From positions 165,022-229,021 of the forward strand of contig NZ_SLVY01000008.1 of assembly GCF_004345605.1 (NCBI RefSeq): a DNA stretch of 64,000 nucleotides, read 5' to 3'. A program made the position numbers and the translations under genes. The notes beneath the pieces are model-generated. The model was not told the DNA's origin, ran no database searches, and saw nothing but the letters and a program-made list of their open reading frames with translations. This document shows, piece after piece, positions 42,715 to 52,130 of this stretch (within the stretch, counting starts at the first letter, position 1; each line of letters begins with the position of its first letter). Source of the DNA: Rhodococcus sp. SMB37 (GTDB taxonomy: Bacteria; Actinomycetota; Actinomycetes; Mycobacteriales; Mycobacteriaceae).

Positions 42715-44556
42715 ATGACCACAATGCGCGCGTCCGAGGAAAAGGTCGATCACGCCAAGATCGAGAAGCGGGCGCCGTCGGTCGCTCGCCTGTTCATCGA
42801 TCGCGTCACTGCGACACCGGATGATGAAGCCTTCCGCTACCCCGACGGTAAGGACGGGTGGGCGAGTATCACATGGGAACAGACCGGAGAGCAGGTCCGG
42901 CTGCTCGCGGCCGGTTTGCTGTCGCTCGGCGTCGAACTCGAAGATCGTGTTGCGCTGGCGTCGTCGACCCGTTTCGAATGGGTACTCGCCGATCTCGCGG
43001 TGATGTGCGCCGGCGGGGCAACCACAACGGTGTATCCCACCACCAACGCACCGGATGTCGCGTTCATCGTGTCCAACTCCGGAAGTCATGTGGTGATCGC
43101 CGAGGACTCGACGCAGGTCGAGAAGCTCACGGCGCATCGTGGGGAGCTTCCGGATGTTGCCAAGGTGGTCGTGATCGACGGACCGGGCGACGGCGACTGG
43201 GTGATCGGATTCGACGACCTCGCGGAACTCGGCCGGGCACGCCTCGCCGAAGACGCGAACTCGGTGATCGACAGGATCCACAGCATCGAGCCCGACCATC
43301 TGGCCACTGTCATCTACACCTCGGGCACCACCGGCAAACCGAAGGGCGTCCGGCTGCCGCATTCGGCGTGGACGTACGAGGCCGCAGCAGTCGACTCCGT
43401 GGGCCTGCTCGGGCGCGACGACCTCCAGTACCTCTGGCTTCCCCTGGCGCACGTATTCGGCAAGGTGTTGCTCACCCTGCCGCTGCAGATCGGTTTCCCC
43501 ACCACCGTCGACGGGCGGGTCGACAAGATCGTCGAGAACCTCGCCGTCGTGCGCCCGACCTTCATGGGTGCCGCGCCCCGAATCTTCGAGAAGGCACACG
43601 CGCGCGTCGAAGGGATGATGGCGGAAGAAGGCGGCATCAAGAAGGTGCTCTTCGACTGGGCCATGGGCGTGGGCACCAACGTCTCGAAGGCGCGTCAGGA
43701 CGGTCGTTCTCCAGGCATGCTCGACTCGGCCCAGCACAAGATTGCCGACAAGCTGGTGCTCTCGACCATCCGGGAACGATTCGGCGGTCGGCTCCGCTTC
43801 TTCATCTCCGGCTCGGCGGCACTGAACCCCGACGTGGCCCAGTGGTTCGACGCCGTCGGCATCCCCGTACTCGAGGGCTACGGACTGACGGAGACTTCTG
43901 CCGCGTCCTGTGTCAACCGCCCCCAGGCCAACCGGCTCGGCACGGTGGGCTGGCCCCTCCCCGGCACCGAAGTGGAGATCGCCGAGGACGGTGAAGTGCT
44001 CATCAAGGGCCCCGGCGTGATGACCGGCTACCACGACCGTCCCGACGCCACCGCCGAAGCGCTCGAGGCCGATGGCTGGTTCCACACGGGCGACATCGGG
44101 AGCCTCGACGACGACGGCTACCTGAAGATCACCGACCGGAAGAAAGACATGTTCAAGACGTCGCAGGGCAAATACGTCGCGCCGTCCGCGATCGCCGCGA
44201 CCTTCAAGGGCATCTCGCCGTACGCTGCGGAGATCATCGTTCACGGCGAGGGCAAGCCGTACTGCGTCGCACTGGTGGCATTGGACGCCGAAGCCGTCAC
44301 CGAGTGGGCAGTCAAGAACGGCCTCGACGGGCAATCGTTCTCCGACATCACACAGCACGACAAGACCCGCGAGCTGATCTCGAAGGACATCGATCAGCTG
44401 AACCTGCAACTCAACCGGTGGGAGCAGGTCAAGAAGTTCACGATCATCGAGCGCGAACTCTCAATCGAAGAGGGCGATCTCACGCCGAGCATGAAGCTGC
44501 GCAGGAAAGTGGTGGTGGATACATTCTCGGACAGCCTGACGCGGCTCTACGAGTAG
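42715..44556 (+). CDS. Long-chain fatty-acid-CoA ligase (FadD15-like)
   Basis: The 613-residue acyl-CoA synthetase has the AMP-binding signature YTSGTTGKPKGV at about residue 200, GYGLTETSAASC near 395, the hinge TGDIGSLDDDGYLKITDRKKDMF, and the C-terminal lysine domain. It activates a fatty acid with ATP and CoA. Length and sequence style fit the FadD15 group of mycobacteria and rhodococci. ATG 42715 is used. A short DUF5313 gene follows after 19 bp and may share its transcript. Confidence 0.9.
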   Translation: MTTMRASEEKVDHAKIEKRAPSVARLFIDRVTATPDDEAFRYPDGKDGWASITWEQTGEQVRLLAAGLLSLGVELEDRVALASSTRFEWVLADLAVMCAGGATTTVYPTTNAPDVAFIVSNSGSHVVIAEDSTQVEKLTAHRGELPDVAKVVVIDGPGDGDWVIGFDDLAELGRARLAEDANSVIDRIHSIEPDHLATVIYTSGTTGKPKGVRLPHSAWTYEAAAVDSVGLLGRDDLQYLWLPLAHVFGKVLLTLPLQIGFPTTVDGRVDKIVENLAVVRPTFMGAAPRIFEKAHARVEGMMAEEGGIKKVLFDWAMGVGTNVSKARQDGRSPGMLDSAQHKIADKLVLSTIRERFGGRLRFFISGSAALNPDVAQWFDAVGIPVLEGYGLTETSAASCVNRPQANRLGTVGWPLPGTEVEIAEDGEVLIKGPGVMTGYHDRPDATAEALEADGWFHTGDIGSLDDDGYLKITDRKKDMFKTSQGKYVAPSAIAATFKGISPYAAEIIVHGEGKPYCVALVALDAEAVTEWAVKNGLDGQSFSDITQHDKTRELISKDIDQLNLQLNRWEQVKKFTIIERELSIEEGDLTPSMKLRRKVVVDTFSDSLTRLYE

Positions 44557-44575
44557 AAGCACTATCCTCGACAAT

Positions 44576-44950
44576 ATGAGTAGCGCGCGACCTAATTTGC
44601 CTCAGCGGATCGGTTACATGTTCGGCCGGACGCTGCCCGTGGAGCTGCGCGAGTGGGTCCGGGAGGACATCCTCGGGCCCGGAGGAACCCGGCGATATCT
44701 GCTGCGGTGGAACCTGCCGCTCATCCCGTTCCTGCTGCTGTTCCTGCTGATACCGGGCCCGGTGTGGATCCCGCTCTCGATGATGCTGCTTCTCCTGATT
44801 CCGTGGATCTATTTCTCGGTGGCACTCATGCCGATCTGGCAGCGGCACCGCCTGCAGCAGCACGGCTACGACCCCCGACTGCTGGGCGCGAAAGCACGCG
44901 CCCGTGCCGATCGTGAGCGTGCCGACTACGAGCGCAGATTCGGCCGCTGA
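44576..44950 (+). CDS. DUF5313 family membrane protein
   Basis: This 124-residue protein has two adjacent hydrophobic helices at about residues 47-90 (LPLIPFLLLFLLIPGPVW and SMMLLLLIPWIYFSVAL). A conserved N-terminal part includes PQRIGYMFGRTLP, and the tail is highly charged (RARADRERADYERRFGR). These are the marks of DUF5313, restricted mostly to Corynebacteriales, with no known role. It ends 2 bp before the NRAMP gene. Confidence 0.82.
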   Translation: MSSARPNLPQRIGYMFGRTLPVELREWVREDILGPGGTRRYLLRWNLPLIPFLLLFLLIPGPVWIPLSMMLLLLIPWIYFSVALMPIWQRHRLQQHGYDPRLLGAKARARADRERADYERRFGR

Positions 44951-44952
44951 GT

Positions 44953-46182
44953 TTGCCGCGCACCGCCGCGGCGACGCCGCGCCTGGCCACACTGCTCGGC
45001 CCGGCGTTCGTCGCAGCCGTCGCGTACGTCGACCCCGGCAACGTTGCCGCGAACCTCACAGCGGGGGCGCGCTACGGCTATCTGCTGCTGTGGGTACTGG
45101 TCGCTGCGAATGCGATGGCCATTCTCGTCCAGTACCTGTCGGCCAAACTGGGGGTCGTCACAGGTCGCTCCCTTCCTGAACTGCTCGGCGAGCGGCTTCG
45201 CACCCCGTCGCGTCGCGCGTTCTGGATGCAGGCCGAGGTCATGGCTGTCGCCACGGACGTCGCCGAGGTCATCGGTGGCGCGATCGCGCTCCACCTGCTG
45301 TTCGGACTCCCATTGTTCGTCGGTGGTCTCATCACCGGGGTCGTGTCGATGGTGATCCTGTCTGTGCACAGCCGCCGCGGCCAGCGCACGTTCGAATTCG
45401 TCGTGGTGAGCCTCCTCGCGATCATCACTGTCGGGTTCCTGTGCGGTCTGCTGTTCACAGACATCTCCCCCGGCGACGCCGCCGCCGGGCTGGTTCCCCG
45501 TTTCCAGGGCACCGACACCGTGCTGCTCGCCGCATCGATGCTGGGCGCCACGGTGATGCCGCATGCGATCTACCTGCATTCGGCCCTGTCGCGCGGACGG
45601 CACGGCAAGGTCGATCCCGGGCCGAGGCTCGACCGCGTCATGCGCGCAACCCGGTGGGACGTGGCCGGTGGCCTGTTCGTCGCTGGCAGTGTCAACATCG
45701 GCATGCTGCTGCTCGCCGCATCCGCCCTCCGCGACACCCCCGGCACCGACACCATCGAAGGCGCGCACGCCGCGATCTCCGATGCACTCGGCCCGGCCGT
45801 CGCGATGGTGTTCGCGATCGGACTGCTCGCGTCGGGACTGGCGTCGACCGCGGTGGGTTCGGCTGCCGGCGCGGAGATCATGGCAGGCCTGCTGCACATT
45901 CGGGTCCGGCCGTTCATCCGACGCGTGGTCGTGATGATCCCCGCTCTGATCCTGCTGGCCGTCGGGGTGGACCCGACGTTCGCGCTCGTGCTCAGTCAGG
46001 TGGTGCTGAGCATGTGCATCCCGTTCGCGGTGATCCCGCTCGTCCGCATGACAGCGGATGCTCGGGTGATGGGCGACCGTCGCAACGCCCCGATCGTGAC
46101 CGCCGCAGCATGGCTCACGGCGGGGTTGATCATCGCGCTCAACGTCGCGCTGGTGTGGCTGACCATCACCGGCGCCGCTTGA
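44953..46182 (+). CDS. mntH: NRAMP-family divalent metal (Mn2+) transporter
   Basis: This 409-residue protein has 11 membrane segments. The metal-binding DPGN is in helix 1 (AYVDPGNVAANLTAG), and MPHAIYLHSAL in helix 6 carries the second part of the metal site, although the usual Ala-Thr-Val-Met-Pro-His is directly recognisable here. It imports Mn(II) or Fe(II) with protons. TTG 44953 is taken as start, as it directly follows the DUF5313 stop and keeps the DPGN segment at the normal distance. No Mur/MntR-type box was found before the transcript. Its stop abuts that of the convergent GntR gene. Confidence 0.9.
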   Translation: MPRTAAATPRLATLLGPAFVAAVAYVDPGNVAANLTAGARYGYLLLWVLVAANAMAILVQYLSAKLGVVTGRSLPELLGERLRTPSRRAFWMQAEVMAVATDVAEVIGGAIALHLLFGLPLFVGGLITGVVSMVILSVHSRRGQRTFEFVVVSLLAIITVGFLCGLLFTDISPGDAAAGLVPRFQGTDTVLLAASMLGATVMPHAIYLHSALSRGRHGKVDPGPRLDRVMRATRWDVAGGLFVAGSVNIGMLLLAASALRDTPGTDTIEGAHAAISDALGPAVAMVFAIGLLASGLASTAVGSAAGAEIMAGLLHIRVRPFIRRVVVMIPALILLAVGVDPTFALVLSQVVLSMCIPFAVIPLVRMTADARVMGDRRNAPIVTAAAWLTAGLIIALNVALVWLTITGAA

Positions 46183-46932
46183 TCAGGACAGCACCTCGAT
46201 GAGGGTGGTCTCCGAATCACCGGTCATGTAGCGCTCGACGCTGTCGAGGTGGCGCCGCCAGAACGCTTCCGCCGCACCCGGTTCACCCGCCCGCAGCAGG
46301 GCGACGAGCTTGTGGTTGGCACGCAACGCGACGGCAACCCCCGGACTGTCCTGTTCCGTCCGGGTCGACAGGTACAGCGCGTTGTGCGCGTCCATGATGT
46401 CGAGCAGCATGCTCGCGAGGGTCGACATCGTCTGATTGCCGCCGAGGTCCATGATCGTCCGGTTCACGTCGCTGACGTACTTGACGAACGCATGCGGATC
46501 GTCGACCAGGTCCCCGCCGCGTTCGACGACCTCGGCGAGCCTGTCGATGCGGTCGTCGGGATTCGCGGCGATCAGCCCGACTGCCGCGACCTCGAGTTCG
46601 GTGCGGGCTCGGTACACATCGGCGAGTGGAACACCTCGGTACTGCAGGAGCAGACCCGTGTAGCGCGCAGCAGTGGACCCGTCGGGCGCCTGCACGCGAG
46701 CGCCGCCGCGCGCACCGCGGAGCACAGTGATGATGCCTTCGGATTCGAGGATGCGGAAAGCTTCGCGCAGCGTCGGCCGAGACACTCCGAATCGCTCCAT
46801 GAGCGCGGCCTCGTTGGGTAACGGCTCACCTGCCTGGAGTTCACCTGTGATGATCTGCCGACGCAGGCTCGCAGCGATCAGTTCTCCGGCTTTCGGCACG
46901 CGAACAACCGTCGAGCGGGCGTCGAGAGGCAT
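46183..46932 (-). CDS. GntR/FadR-family transcriptional regulator
   Basis: This 249-residue protein has an N-terminal winged helix (about 12-80): LPNEAALMERFGVSRPTLREAF is the helix-turn-helix, followed by the wing ITVLRGARGGARV. A FadR-type all-helical effector domain (FCD) fills the remainder. FCD regulators respond to acids from fatty-acid, sugar-acid or aromatic metabolism. ATG 46932 is used. TGTAT and ATACA are spaced 28 nt apart upstream and could be part of its operator, but this is weak. It is divergent from the RraA gene. Confidence 0.87.
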   Translation of the reverse strand: MPLDARSTVVRVPKAGELIAASLRRQIITGELQAGEPLPNEAALMERFGVSRPTLREAFRILESEGIITVLRGARGGARVQAPDGSTAARYTGLLLQYRGVPLADVYRARTELEVAAVGLIAANPDDRIDRLAEVVERGGDLVDDPHAFVKYVSDVNRTIMDLGGNQTMSTLASMLLDIMDAHNALYLSTRTEQDSPGVAVALRANHKLVALLRAGEPGAAEAFWRRHLDSVERYMTGDSETTLIEVLS

Positions 46933-47066
46933 GGCACCGTCCTGTATCCGTTATGGTCGAAATCGGCCCGTAAGAATACAAGAATCTACCCAATTGCACC
47001 CGAGGCGGGTTCGTGGTGGTCGTCACCATCACCGATCGGCGCACGCGCAGGGATTATTCTCGCCCC

Positions 47067-47555
47067 ATGAGCGAAGCCATCGAATTCACCGCGACCGCCG
47101 ACCTCGCCGACGAGATCGGCCCGGACATCCGCAGCTGCGACACCCAGTTCATCCAGTTCGGCGGCCGCGCCGAGTTCGCCGGCCCGGTCACGACGATCCG
47201 CTGCTTCCAGGACAACCTGCTGGTCAAGCAGACTCTGTCGGAGCCCGGCAACGGCGGTGTCCTGGTGGTCGATGGCGACGCAAGCATCCACACCGCGCTC
47301 GTCGGCGACATCATCGCCGGACGCGGCGTCGACAACGGCTGGGCCGGCGTGATCGTCAACGGAGCCGTCCGCGACTCCGCGATCCTGCGCACCCTCGACA
47401 TCGGCGTCAAGGCCCTCGGCACCAACCCTCGCAAGAGCACCCAGACCGGGTCGGGTGAGAAGAACGTTCCCGTCGAGATCGGCGGCGTGACCTTCAACCC
47501 GGGTGAGATCGTCTACAGCGACCACGACGGCGTGGTCGTCCGCACCGCGAACTGA
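47067..47555 (+). CDS. rraA: RraA-family protein (RNase E regulator/aldolase fold)
   Basis: This 162-residue protein has the RraA fold. It includes [20 protein letters not shown], the central [24 protein letters not shown] with the conserved Arg-Asp pair, and a C-terminal DHDGVVV. Members either bind RNase E or act as 4-hydroxy-4-methyl-2-oxoglutarate aldolases using a divalent metal. Both share these residues. ATG 47067 is used. Its stop is 6 bp from that of the convergent S4 gene. Confidence 0.88.
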   Translation: MSEAIEFTATADLADEIGPDIRSCDTQFIQFGGRAEFAGPVTTIRCFQDNLLVKQTLSEPGNGGVLVVDGDASIHTALVGDIIAGRGVDNGWAGVIVNGAVRDSAILRTLDIGVKALGTNPRKSTQTGSGEKNVPVEIGGVTFNPGEIVYSDHDGVVVRTAN

Positions 47556-47561
47556 CCGAGG

Positions 47562-47792
47562 TCAGCCCCTCACGACGCGGGCACTCGTCCCAGCGATCTC
47601 CACGACGTCACCGGTGTTCAACTGCCGGCCCCGGCGCACCTCGACCTCGCCGTTGACCGAGACGAGGCCGTCGGCGATCACTTCCTTCGCCTCCGCACCC
47701 GACTCGATCAGGCTCGCCAGTTTCAGGAACTGGCCGAGCCTGATCGAGTCGTCGCGAATGGGAACGTCGAACGCATCGGTCATGTTCGCCAT
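47562..47792 (-). CDS. S4-domain RNA-binding protein
   Basis: This 76-residue protein is made of a single S4 RNA-binding domain: IRLGQFLKLASLIESGAEAKEVIADGLVSVNGE, given here as one stretch in two helices and a turn, then RRGRQLNTGDVVEI. Proteins of this size (YbcJ/RlbA-like) bind structured RNA, possibly in ribosome quality control. ATG 47792 is chosen with GGATGGG upstream; ATG 47783 is a close alternative. It is divergent from the photolyase gene 33 bp away. Confidence 0.82.
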   Translation of the reverse strand: MANMTDAFDVPIRDDSIRLGQFLKLASLIESGAEAKEVIADGLVSVNGEVEVRRGRQLNTGDVVEIAGTSARVVRG

Positions 47793-47825
47793 TGTCGCCC
47801 ATCCGCAGTCGGCCACACTGGACGG

Positions 47826-49175
47826 GTGAGTACCCACGTCGTCTGGTTCCGCCGCGATCTGCGTCTACACGATCTGCCCACTCTCTCGAGCGCCGCCGAT
47901 GCAGATCGTCTGATCGCGCTGTTCGTGCTCGACGACACGCTCGCGACACCCGGACCGCGCTATACGTATCTGCTGCGTTGCCTGCGCGCACTCGACGACG
48001 ACCTCGACGGCCGTCTACTGGTTGTCCACGGAAACCCGGTCGACGTAGTGCCTGCGGTCGCGCGCGAGTTCGATGCGAGCGCGGTGCATATCAGCGCAGA
48101 CCATGCGCCGTACGGGTCGCGACGCGACCGTGCAGTCGAGGCCGCTCTCGCCGGCATCCCGCTCGTCCGGACCGGCTCGCCCTACGCGGTGTCGCCGGGG
48201 CGTGTCCTCAAGGACGACGGCACGCCGTACCGGGTCTTCACCCCGTTCCGTCGCGCCTGGATCGAACACGGGTGGCGGCCTCCGGCGAGCACCGACGCGG
48301 CCACCGTGACCTGGCTCGACCCGGGCGACACCGGTCTGCGCGTGGCCATCCCCGCCGACGATGCCGCCGACATCGTGTTGCCGCCCGCCGGGGAGAGCGC
48401 CGCGCTGCGCCGATGGCGGCAATTCCGCGACGACGGACTCGAACGATACGACACCGAGCGCGACCGGCCCGATCTCGACGGCACGAGCCGCCTGTCCGCC
48501 GCGCTGAAATTCGGATGTCTGCATCCGCGCACTCTGCTCCACGATCTGCGGGACCGCTCCGACTCGGGCGCCACGACCTTCCGCAGCGAGTTGTGCTGGC
48601 GTGACTTCTACGCCGACGTGCTGCATCACCGTCCCGACACCGCGTATCGCAACTACAACCACCGGTTCGACGACCTCCGCCACGACACCGGCCCCGACGC
48701 CGATCGCGCCTTCGCCGCGTGGCAGCAGGGCCGCACAGGATTCCCGATCGTCGACGCCGGCATGCGGCAGCTACTCGCCGAAGGATGGATGCACAACCGG
48801 CTACGGATGATCGTCGCATCGTTCCTCACCAAGGACCTGCACCTGCCGTGGTGGTGGGGCGCGCAGCATTTCATGACGCACCTCGTGGACGGCGATCTCG
48901 CCTCCAACCAGCACGGATGGCAGTGGACCGCCGGGTGTGGCACCGATGCCTCGCCCTATTTCCGCGTGTTCAACCCCACCTCGCAGGGCGAGAAGTTCGA
49001 TCCGAAGGGTGACTACGTGCGCCGCTGGGTACCCGAGTTGCGTGACGTCACGGGCAAGAGTGTCCATCGGCTGCCGGACGGCCCCCCGGCCGGATATCCA
49101 CAGCCGCTCGTCGACCATGCCCACGAACGGCAAGTGGCTCTGGCACGGTACGGAGAGATCTCCGCCCGCAGCTGA
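47826..49175 (+). CDS. phr: Deoxyribodipyrimidine photolyase
   Basis: The 449-residue protein has an N-terminal antenna-binding Rossmann domain beginning VVWFRRDLRLHDLP. The C-terminal FAD domain includes ELCWRDFYAD, FPIVDAGMRQL, WMHNRLRMIVASFLTKDL and ASPYFRVFNP. These are the marks of class I CPD photolyases, which split pyrimidine dimers with blue light. GTG 47826 starts the family N-terminus directly. It opens a block with SDR, lipocalin and SigK-type genes, a combination that in other bacteria belongs to light and singlet-oxygen responses. Confidence 0.92.
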   Translation: MSTHVVWFRRDLRLHDLPTLSSAADADRLIALFVLDDTLATPGPRYTYLLRCLRALDDDLDGRLLVVHGNPVDVVPAVAREFDASAVHISADHAPYGSRRDRAVEAALAGIPLVRTGSPYAVSPGRVLKDDGTPYRVFTPFRRAWIEHGWRPPASTDAATVTWLDPGDTGLRVAIPADDAADIVLPPAGESAALRRWRQFRDDGLERYDTERDRPDLDGTSRLSAALKFGCLHPRTLLHDLRDRSDSGATTFRSELCWRDFYADVLHHRPDTAYRNYNHRFDDLRHDTGPDADRAFAAWQQGRTGFPIVDAGMRQLLAEGWMHNRLRMIVASFLTKDLHLPWWWGAQHFMTHLVDGDLASNQHGWQWTAGCGTDASPYFRVFNPTSQGEKFDPKGDYVRRWVPELRDVTGKSVHRLPDGPPAGYPQPLVDHAHERQVALARYGEISARS

Positions 49176-49176
49176 T

Positions 49177-49203
49177 CCATCCGCCGGTCGACCGGCTCCG
49201 AGC
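49177..49203 (+). promoter_or_regulatory. Possible SigK-type promoter before the TIGR01777 gene
   Basis: CCATCC (49177-49182), 15 nt, CCGAGC (49198-49203) resembles the SigK pattern CCATCC-N15-17-CCGAAT, with four of six -10 bases. It would start RNA about 30 nt before ATG 49239. It lies right behind the photolyase stop. It is weaker than the two sites at 53.5 kb. Confidence 0.35.
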
Positions 49204-49238
49204 AATGCACAGGCGGAATACGATCCACGGAGGCACCG

Positions 49239-50603
49239 ATGGGAATCGAATACAGCAGCATCGTCGAGGCGTCCCGCGACGAAGTGTTCGACTGGCACGC
49301 GAGGCCTGGCGCGATCCATCGTCTGCTCCCACCGTGGCAGCCGATGAGTGTCGTGTCCGAGGCCGACTCGCTCGAGAACGGTCGTGCCGTCCTCGGTCTT
49401 CCCGGGGGCTTGCGCTGGGTCGCGGATCATCAGCCCGACGCCTATTACCCACCCGGCCGCTTCGTCGACGAGCTCGGTCGCGACGGTGTGATGTCGTTGC
49501 CGGCCGGACTTGTCCGCTCGTGGCGCCACGAGCACCGGTTCGAGAAGGTCGACGACAACCGCACCCGCGTGACCGATCTCGTCGACACCCCGATCCCCGA
49601 GCGCCTGCTGCTCCAGACGTTCCGGTATCGGCACCGTCAGCTCGCCGACGACCTCGCGAGGCACCGGTGGTCGCACGAGCAGGGGGTACGACCTGTGACA
49701 GTCGCGATCTCGGGCGCATCCGGGCTCATCGGCACGGCACTGACCGCATTCCTGAGCACCGGGGGTTACCGCGTCATCCGCCTCGTACGGCGGCCGGCAC
49801 ACGGCGAAGACGAGCGCCGCTGGGATCCCGAGGCGCCCGCCCCCGACCTGTTCGAGGGCGTCGACGCCGTCGTGCACCTGGCCGGTGCGTCGATCGCCGG
49901 ACGGTTCACCGATTCGCACAAGGCCGCCATACGCGACAGCCGCATCGGGCCGACGCGACGGCTCGCCGAACGCGCGGCCGATACAGCGAACGGACCCGCC
50001 ACGTTCGTGTGCGCGTCGGCCATCGGCCTGTACGGCTACAACCGGGGCGACGAACCGCTCGACGAAAATTCCTCGGGTGGAGGGGGTTTCCTCACCGACG
50101 TGGTGACCGACTGGGAAGCTGCCACCGCACCTGCCTCGGAAGGCGGACTGCGGGTGGTCAATGTGCGCACGGGGGTGGTGCAGACCCCACGCGGCGGCAC
50201 CCTGCAATTGATGCGACCCCTGTTCGCCGCTGGCCTGGGTGGACGCCTGGGCAGTGGACGGCAGTGGTTGTCGTGGATCGACATCGACGATCTCCTCGAC
50301 ATCTACCACCGCGCACTCTACGACGCTGCGCTGTCGGGTCCCGTCAACGCCGTCGCGCCCGATCCGGTCCGGAACGAGGAGTACACGCGTATTCTCGCGG
50401 GCGTACTGCACCGTCCGGCGTTGTTGCCGGTTCCCGGCTTCGGGCCGAAACTACTGCTCGGCGAGCAGGGTGCCCGTGAGCTGGCAACCGCGGATCAGTA
50501 TGTCGTACCGCGTCGTCTGCTCGACGCCGGACACACGTTCCGCCGGTCCTCCCTCGAGGACTGCCTGCGCCATCAGCTGGGTCACCTTCCCGCAACGCGA
50601 TGA
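49239..50603 (+). CDS. TIGR01777 oxidoreductase with N-terminal SRPBCC domain
   Basis: The 454-residue protein has an SRPBCC-like domain (1-145: YSSIVEASRDEVFDWHARPGAI) followed by an epimerase-like Rossmann domain of the TIGR01777 type, with SGASGLIGTALTAFL at about 155-170 and a VVHLAGASIAGR segment. The C-terminal DUF1731 region follows. Such proteins are linked to cell division inhibitors by name only; the reaction is unknown. ATG 49239 is used. It overlaps the next gene by 4 bases. Confidence 0.87.
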   Translation: MGIEYSSIVEASRDEVFDWHARPGAIHRLLPPWQPMSVVSEADSLENGRAVLGLPGGLRWVADHQPDAYYPPGRFVDELGRDGVMSLPAGLVRSWRHEHRFEKVDDNRTRVTDLVDTPIPERLLLQTFRYRHRQLADDLARHRWSHEQGVRPVTVAISGASGLIGTALTAFLSTGGYRVIRLVRRPAHGEDERRWDPEAPAPDLFEGVDAVVHLAGASIAGRFTDSHKAAIRDSRIGPTRRLAERAADTANGPATFVCASAIGLYGYNRGDEPLDENSSGGGGFLTDVVTDWEAATAPASEGGLRVVNVRTGVVQTPRGGTLQLMRPLFAAGLGGRLGSGRQWLSWIDIDDLLDIYHRALYDAALSGPVNAVAPDPVRNEEYTRILAGVLHRPALLPVPGFGPKLLLGEQGARELATADQYVVPRRLLDAGHTFRRSSLEDCLRHQLGHLPATR

Positions 50604-52105
50604 CCGAGACCGATGACGCCGACACCACGGCGCGCCCGCGCACTGTCCTCCTGACCGGCGCCACCGGCTACATAGGGGGCCGACTCGCTCCTCGCCTCCT
50701 CGCTGCCGGCCACCGTGTACGGGTCCTGGTGCGTAGCCCCGAGAAGCTCCGCGACGTGCCGTGGGCGCGTGACCTCGACGTGATTCGCGGCGACCTCGGC
50801 GATCCCGGCTCGGTGGAGAACGCGTGTCGGGATGTCGACGTCGTCTACTACCTGGTGCATTCGATGGGTGCCCGCGGCGAGTTCCTCGATGCCGAGCGGC
50901 GCGCGGCGGAGCATGTCGCGGCCGCCGCCCATAGAGCCGGCGTCGGAAGAATCGTGTATCTCGGTGGACTGCACCCGAAATCCGCAGAATTGTCGGCGCA
51001 CCTTCGATCACGGGCACAGGTGGGGCATGTCCTGCTGGACTCCGGGGTGCCCACGTTGGTGTTCCAGGCCGGTGTGGTGATCGGTTCGGGTTCGGCGTCG
51101 TTCGAGATGATCCGCCATCTGAGCAACCGCCTGCCCGTGATGACCACGCCGCGCTGGGTCGACAACCGGATCCAGCCGATCGCGATCCGCGACGTGCTGC
51201 ACTATCTGGTCGCTGCGGCGACCTCGCCTCTGTCCCGCAGTCGCGTCTTCGACATCGGTGGGCCCGATGTGCTGCGGTACGGCGAGATGATGCAGGTCTA
51301 CGCCGAAGTCGCTGGTCTACGCCGGCGCAGGATCCTGGTGCTTCCGGTACTCACCCCGAAACTGGCCGGGCTGTGGATCGGGTTGGTCACACCGATCCCG
51401 CCGTCCCTGGGTCGTGCCCTGATCGAATCGCTGGGCAACGACGCGGTGATGGACGACCATGACATCGACGCGGTCATCCCACCACCGAGCGGCGGGCTCA
51501 CCGGGTACCGCGACGCCGTTCGGCTGGCCCTCGGACGGATCGAACGCGGCGAGGTCGAAACCACATGGGCGAACGCATCACCCGTGGGGGCTCCTGCCGA
51601 TCCGCTGCCGTCCGACCCGGACTGGGCCGGGGAGGTCGTCTTCACGGACGAGCGCAGTATCGACTGCGACACCGACGTGACCGCGGTATGGGAGGTGGTG
51701 GAGGGCATCGGCGGAGAGAACGGCTGGTATTCCTTTCCACTGGCGTGGACGATCCGTGGCTGGCTCGATCGCTTCGTCGGCGGGGTGGGCCTGACCCGCG
51801 GACGGCGGAATCCACGCACCCTGCACACCGGAGATGCGCTCGACTTCTGGAGGGTCGAGCGGATCGAGCGACCGGAGTTGTTGCGGTTGCGTGCGGAGAT
51901 GCTCGCGCCCGGTGGCGCATGGCTCGAATGGCGGCTCGAATCCCTCGGTACGGATCGCACGCGGTTACACCAGCGCGCCGTTTTCTTCCCCAAAGGCCTG
52001 TCGGGACAGTTGTATTGGTACTCGCTGCTTCCGTTCCACGGAATCATCTTCGCCGGCATGCTCGAGAACATTGCGGGAACAGCACGGAAAGCCGGTGACG
52101 ACTGA
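50600..52105 (+). CDS. NAD(P)-binding SDR fused to DUF2867
   Basis: This 501-residue protein has an atypical SDR domain (10-300), with LTGATGYIGGRLAPRLL for the dinucleotide, followed by an SRPBCC-like DUF2867 domain (320-495) ending in LPFHGIIFAGMLENI. The family is often next to photolyase or TIGR01777 genes, as here. Lipid or quinone modification is possible but not shown. ATG 50600 overlaps the upstream stop (ATGA), so the two are translated together. Confidence 0.87.
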   Translation: MTETDDADTTARPRTVLLTGATGYIGGRLAPRLLAAGHRVRVLVRSPEKLRDVPWARDLDVIRGDLGDPGSVENACRDVDVVYYLVHSMGARGEFLDAERRAAEHVAAAAHRAGVGRIVYLGGLHPKSAELSAHLRSRAQVGHVLLDSGVPTLVFQAGVVIGSGSASFEMIRHLSNRLPVMTTPRWVDNRIQPIAIRDVLHYLVAAATSPLSRSRVFDIGGPDVLRYGEMMQVYAEVAGLRRRRILVLPVLTPKLAGLWIGLVTPIPPSLGRALIESLGNDAVMDDHDIDAVIPPPSGGLTGYRDAVRLALGRIERGEVETTWANASPVGAPADPLPSDPDWAGEVVFTDERSIDCDTDVTAVWEVVEGIGGENGWYSFPLAWTIRGWLDRFVGGVGLTRGRRNPRTLHTGDALDFWRVERIERPELLRLRAEMLAPGGAWLEWRLESLGTDRTRLHQRAVFFPKGLSGQLYWYSLLPFHGIIFAGMLENIAGTARKAGDD

Positions 52106-52130
52106 CGCCACCGGCCCATTTCCGTTCCGC

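Noticed and set aside
47799..47826. CCATCC upstream of the photolyase as a SigK promoter
   Set aside because: The -35-like box is present, but at the required distance the -10 position reads GACGGG, which does not resemble CCGAAT.
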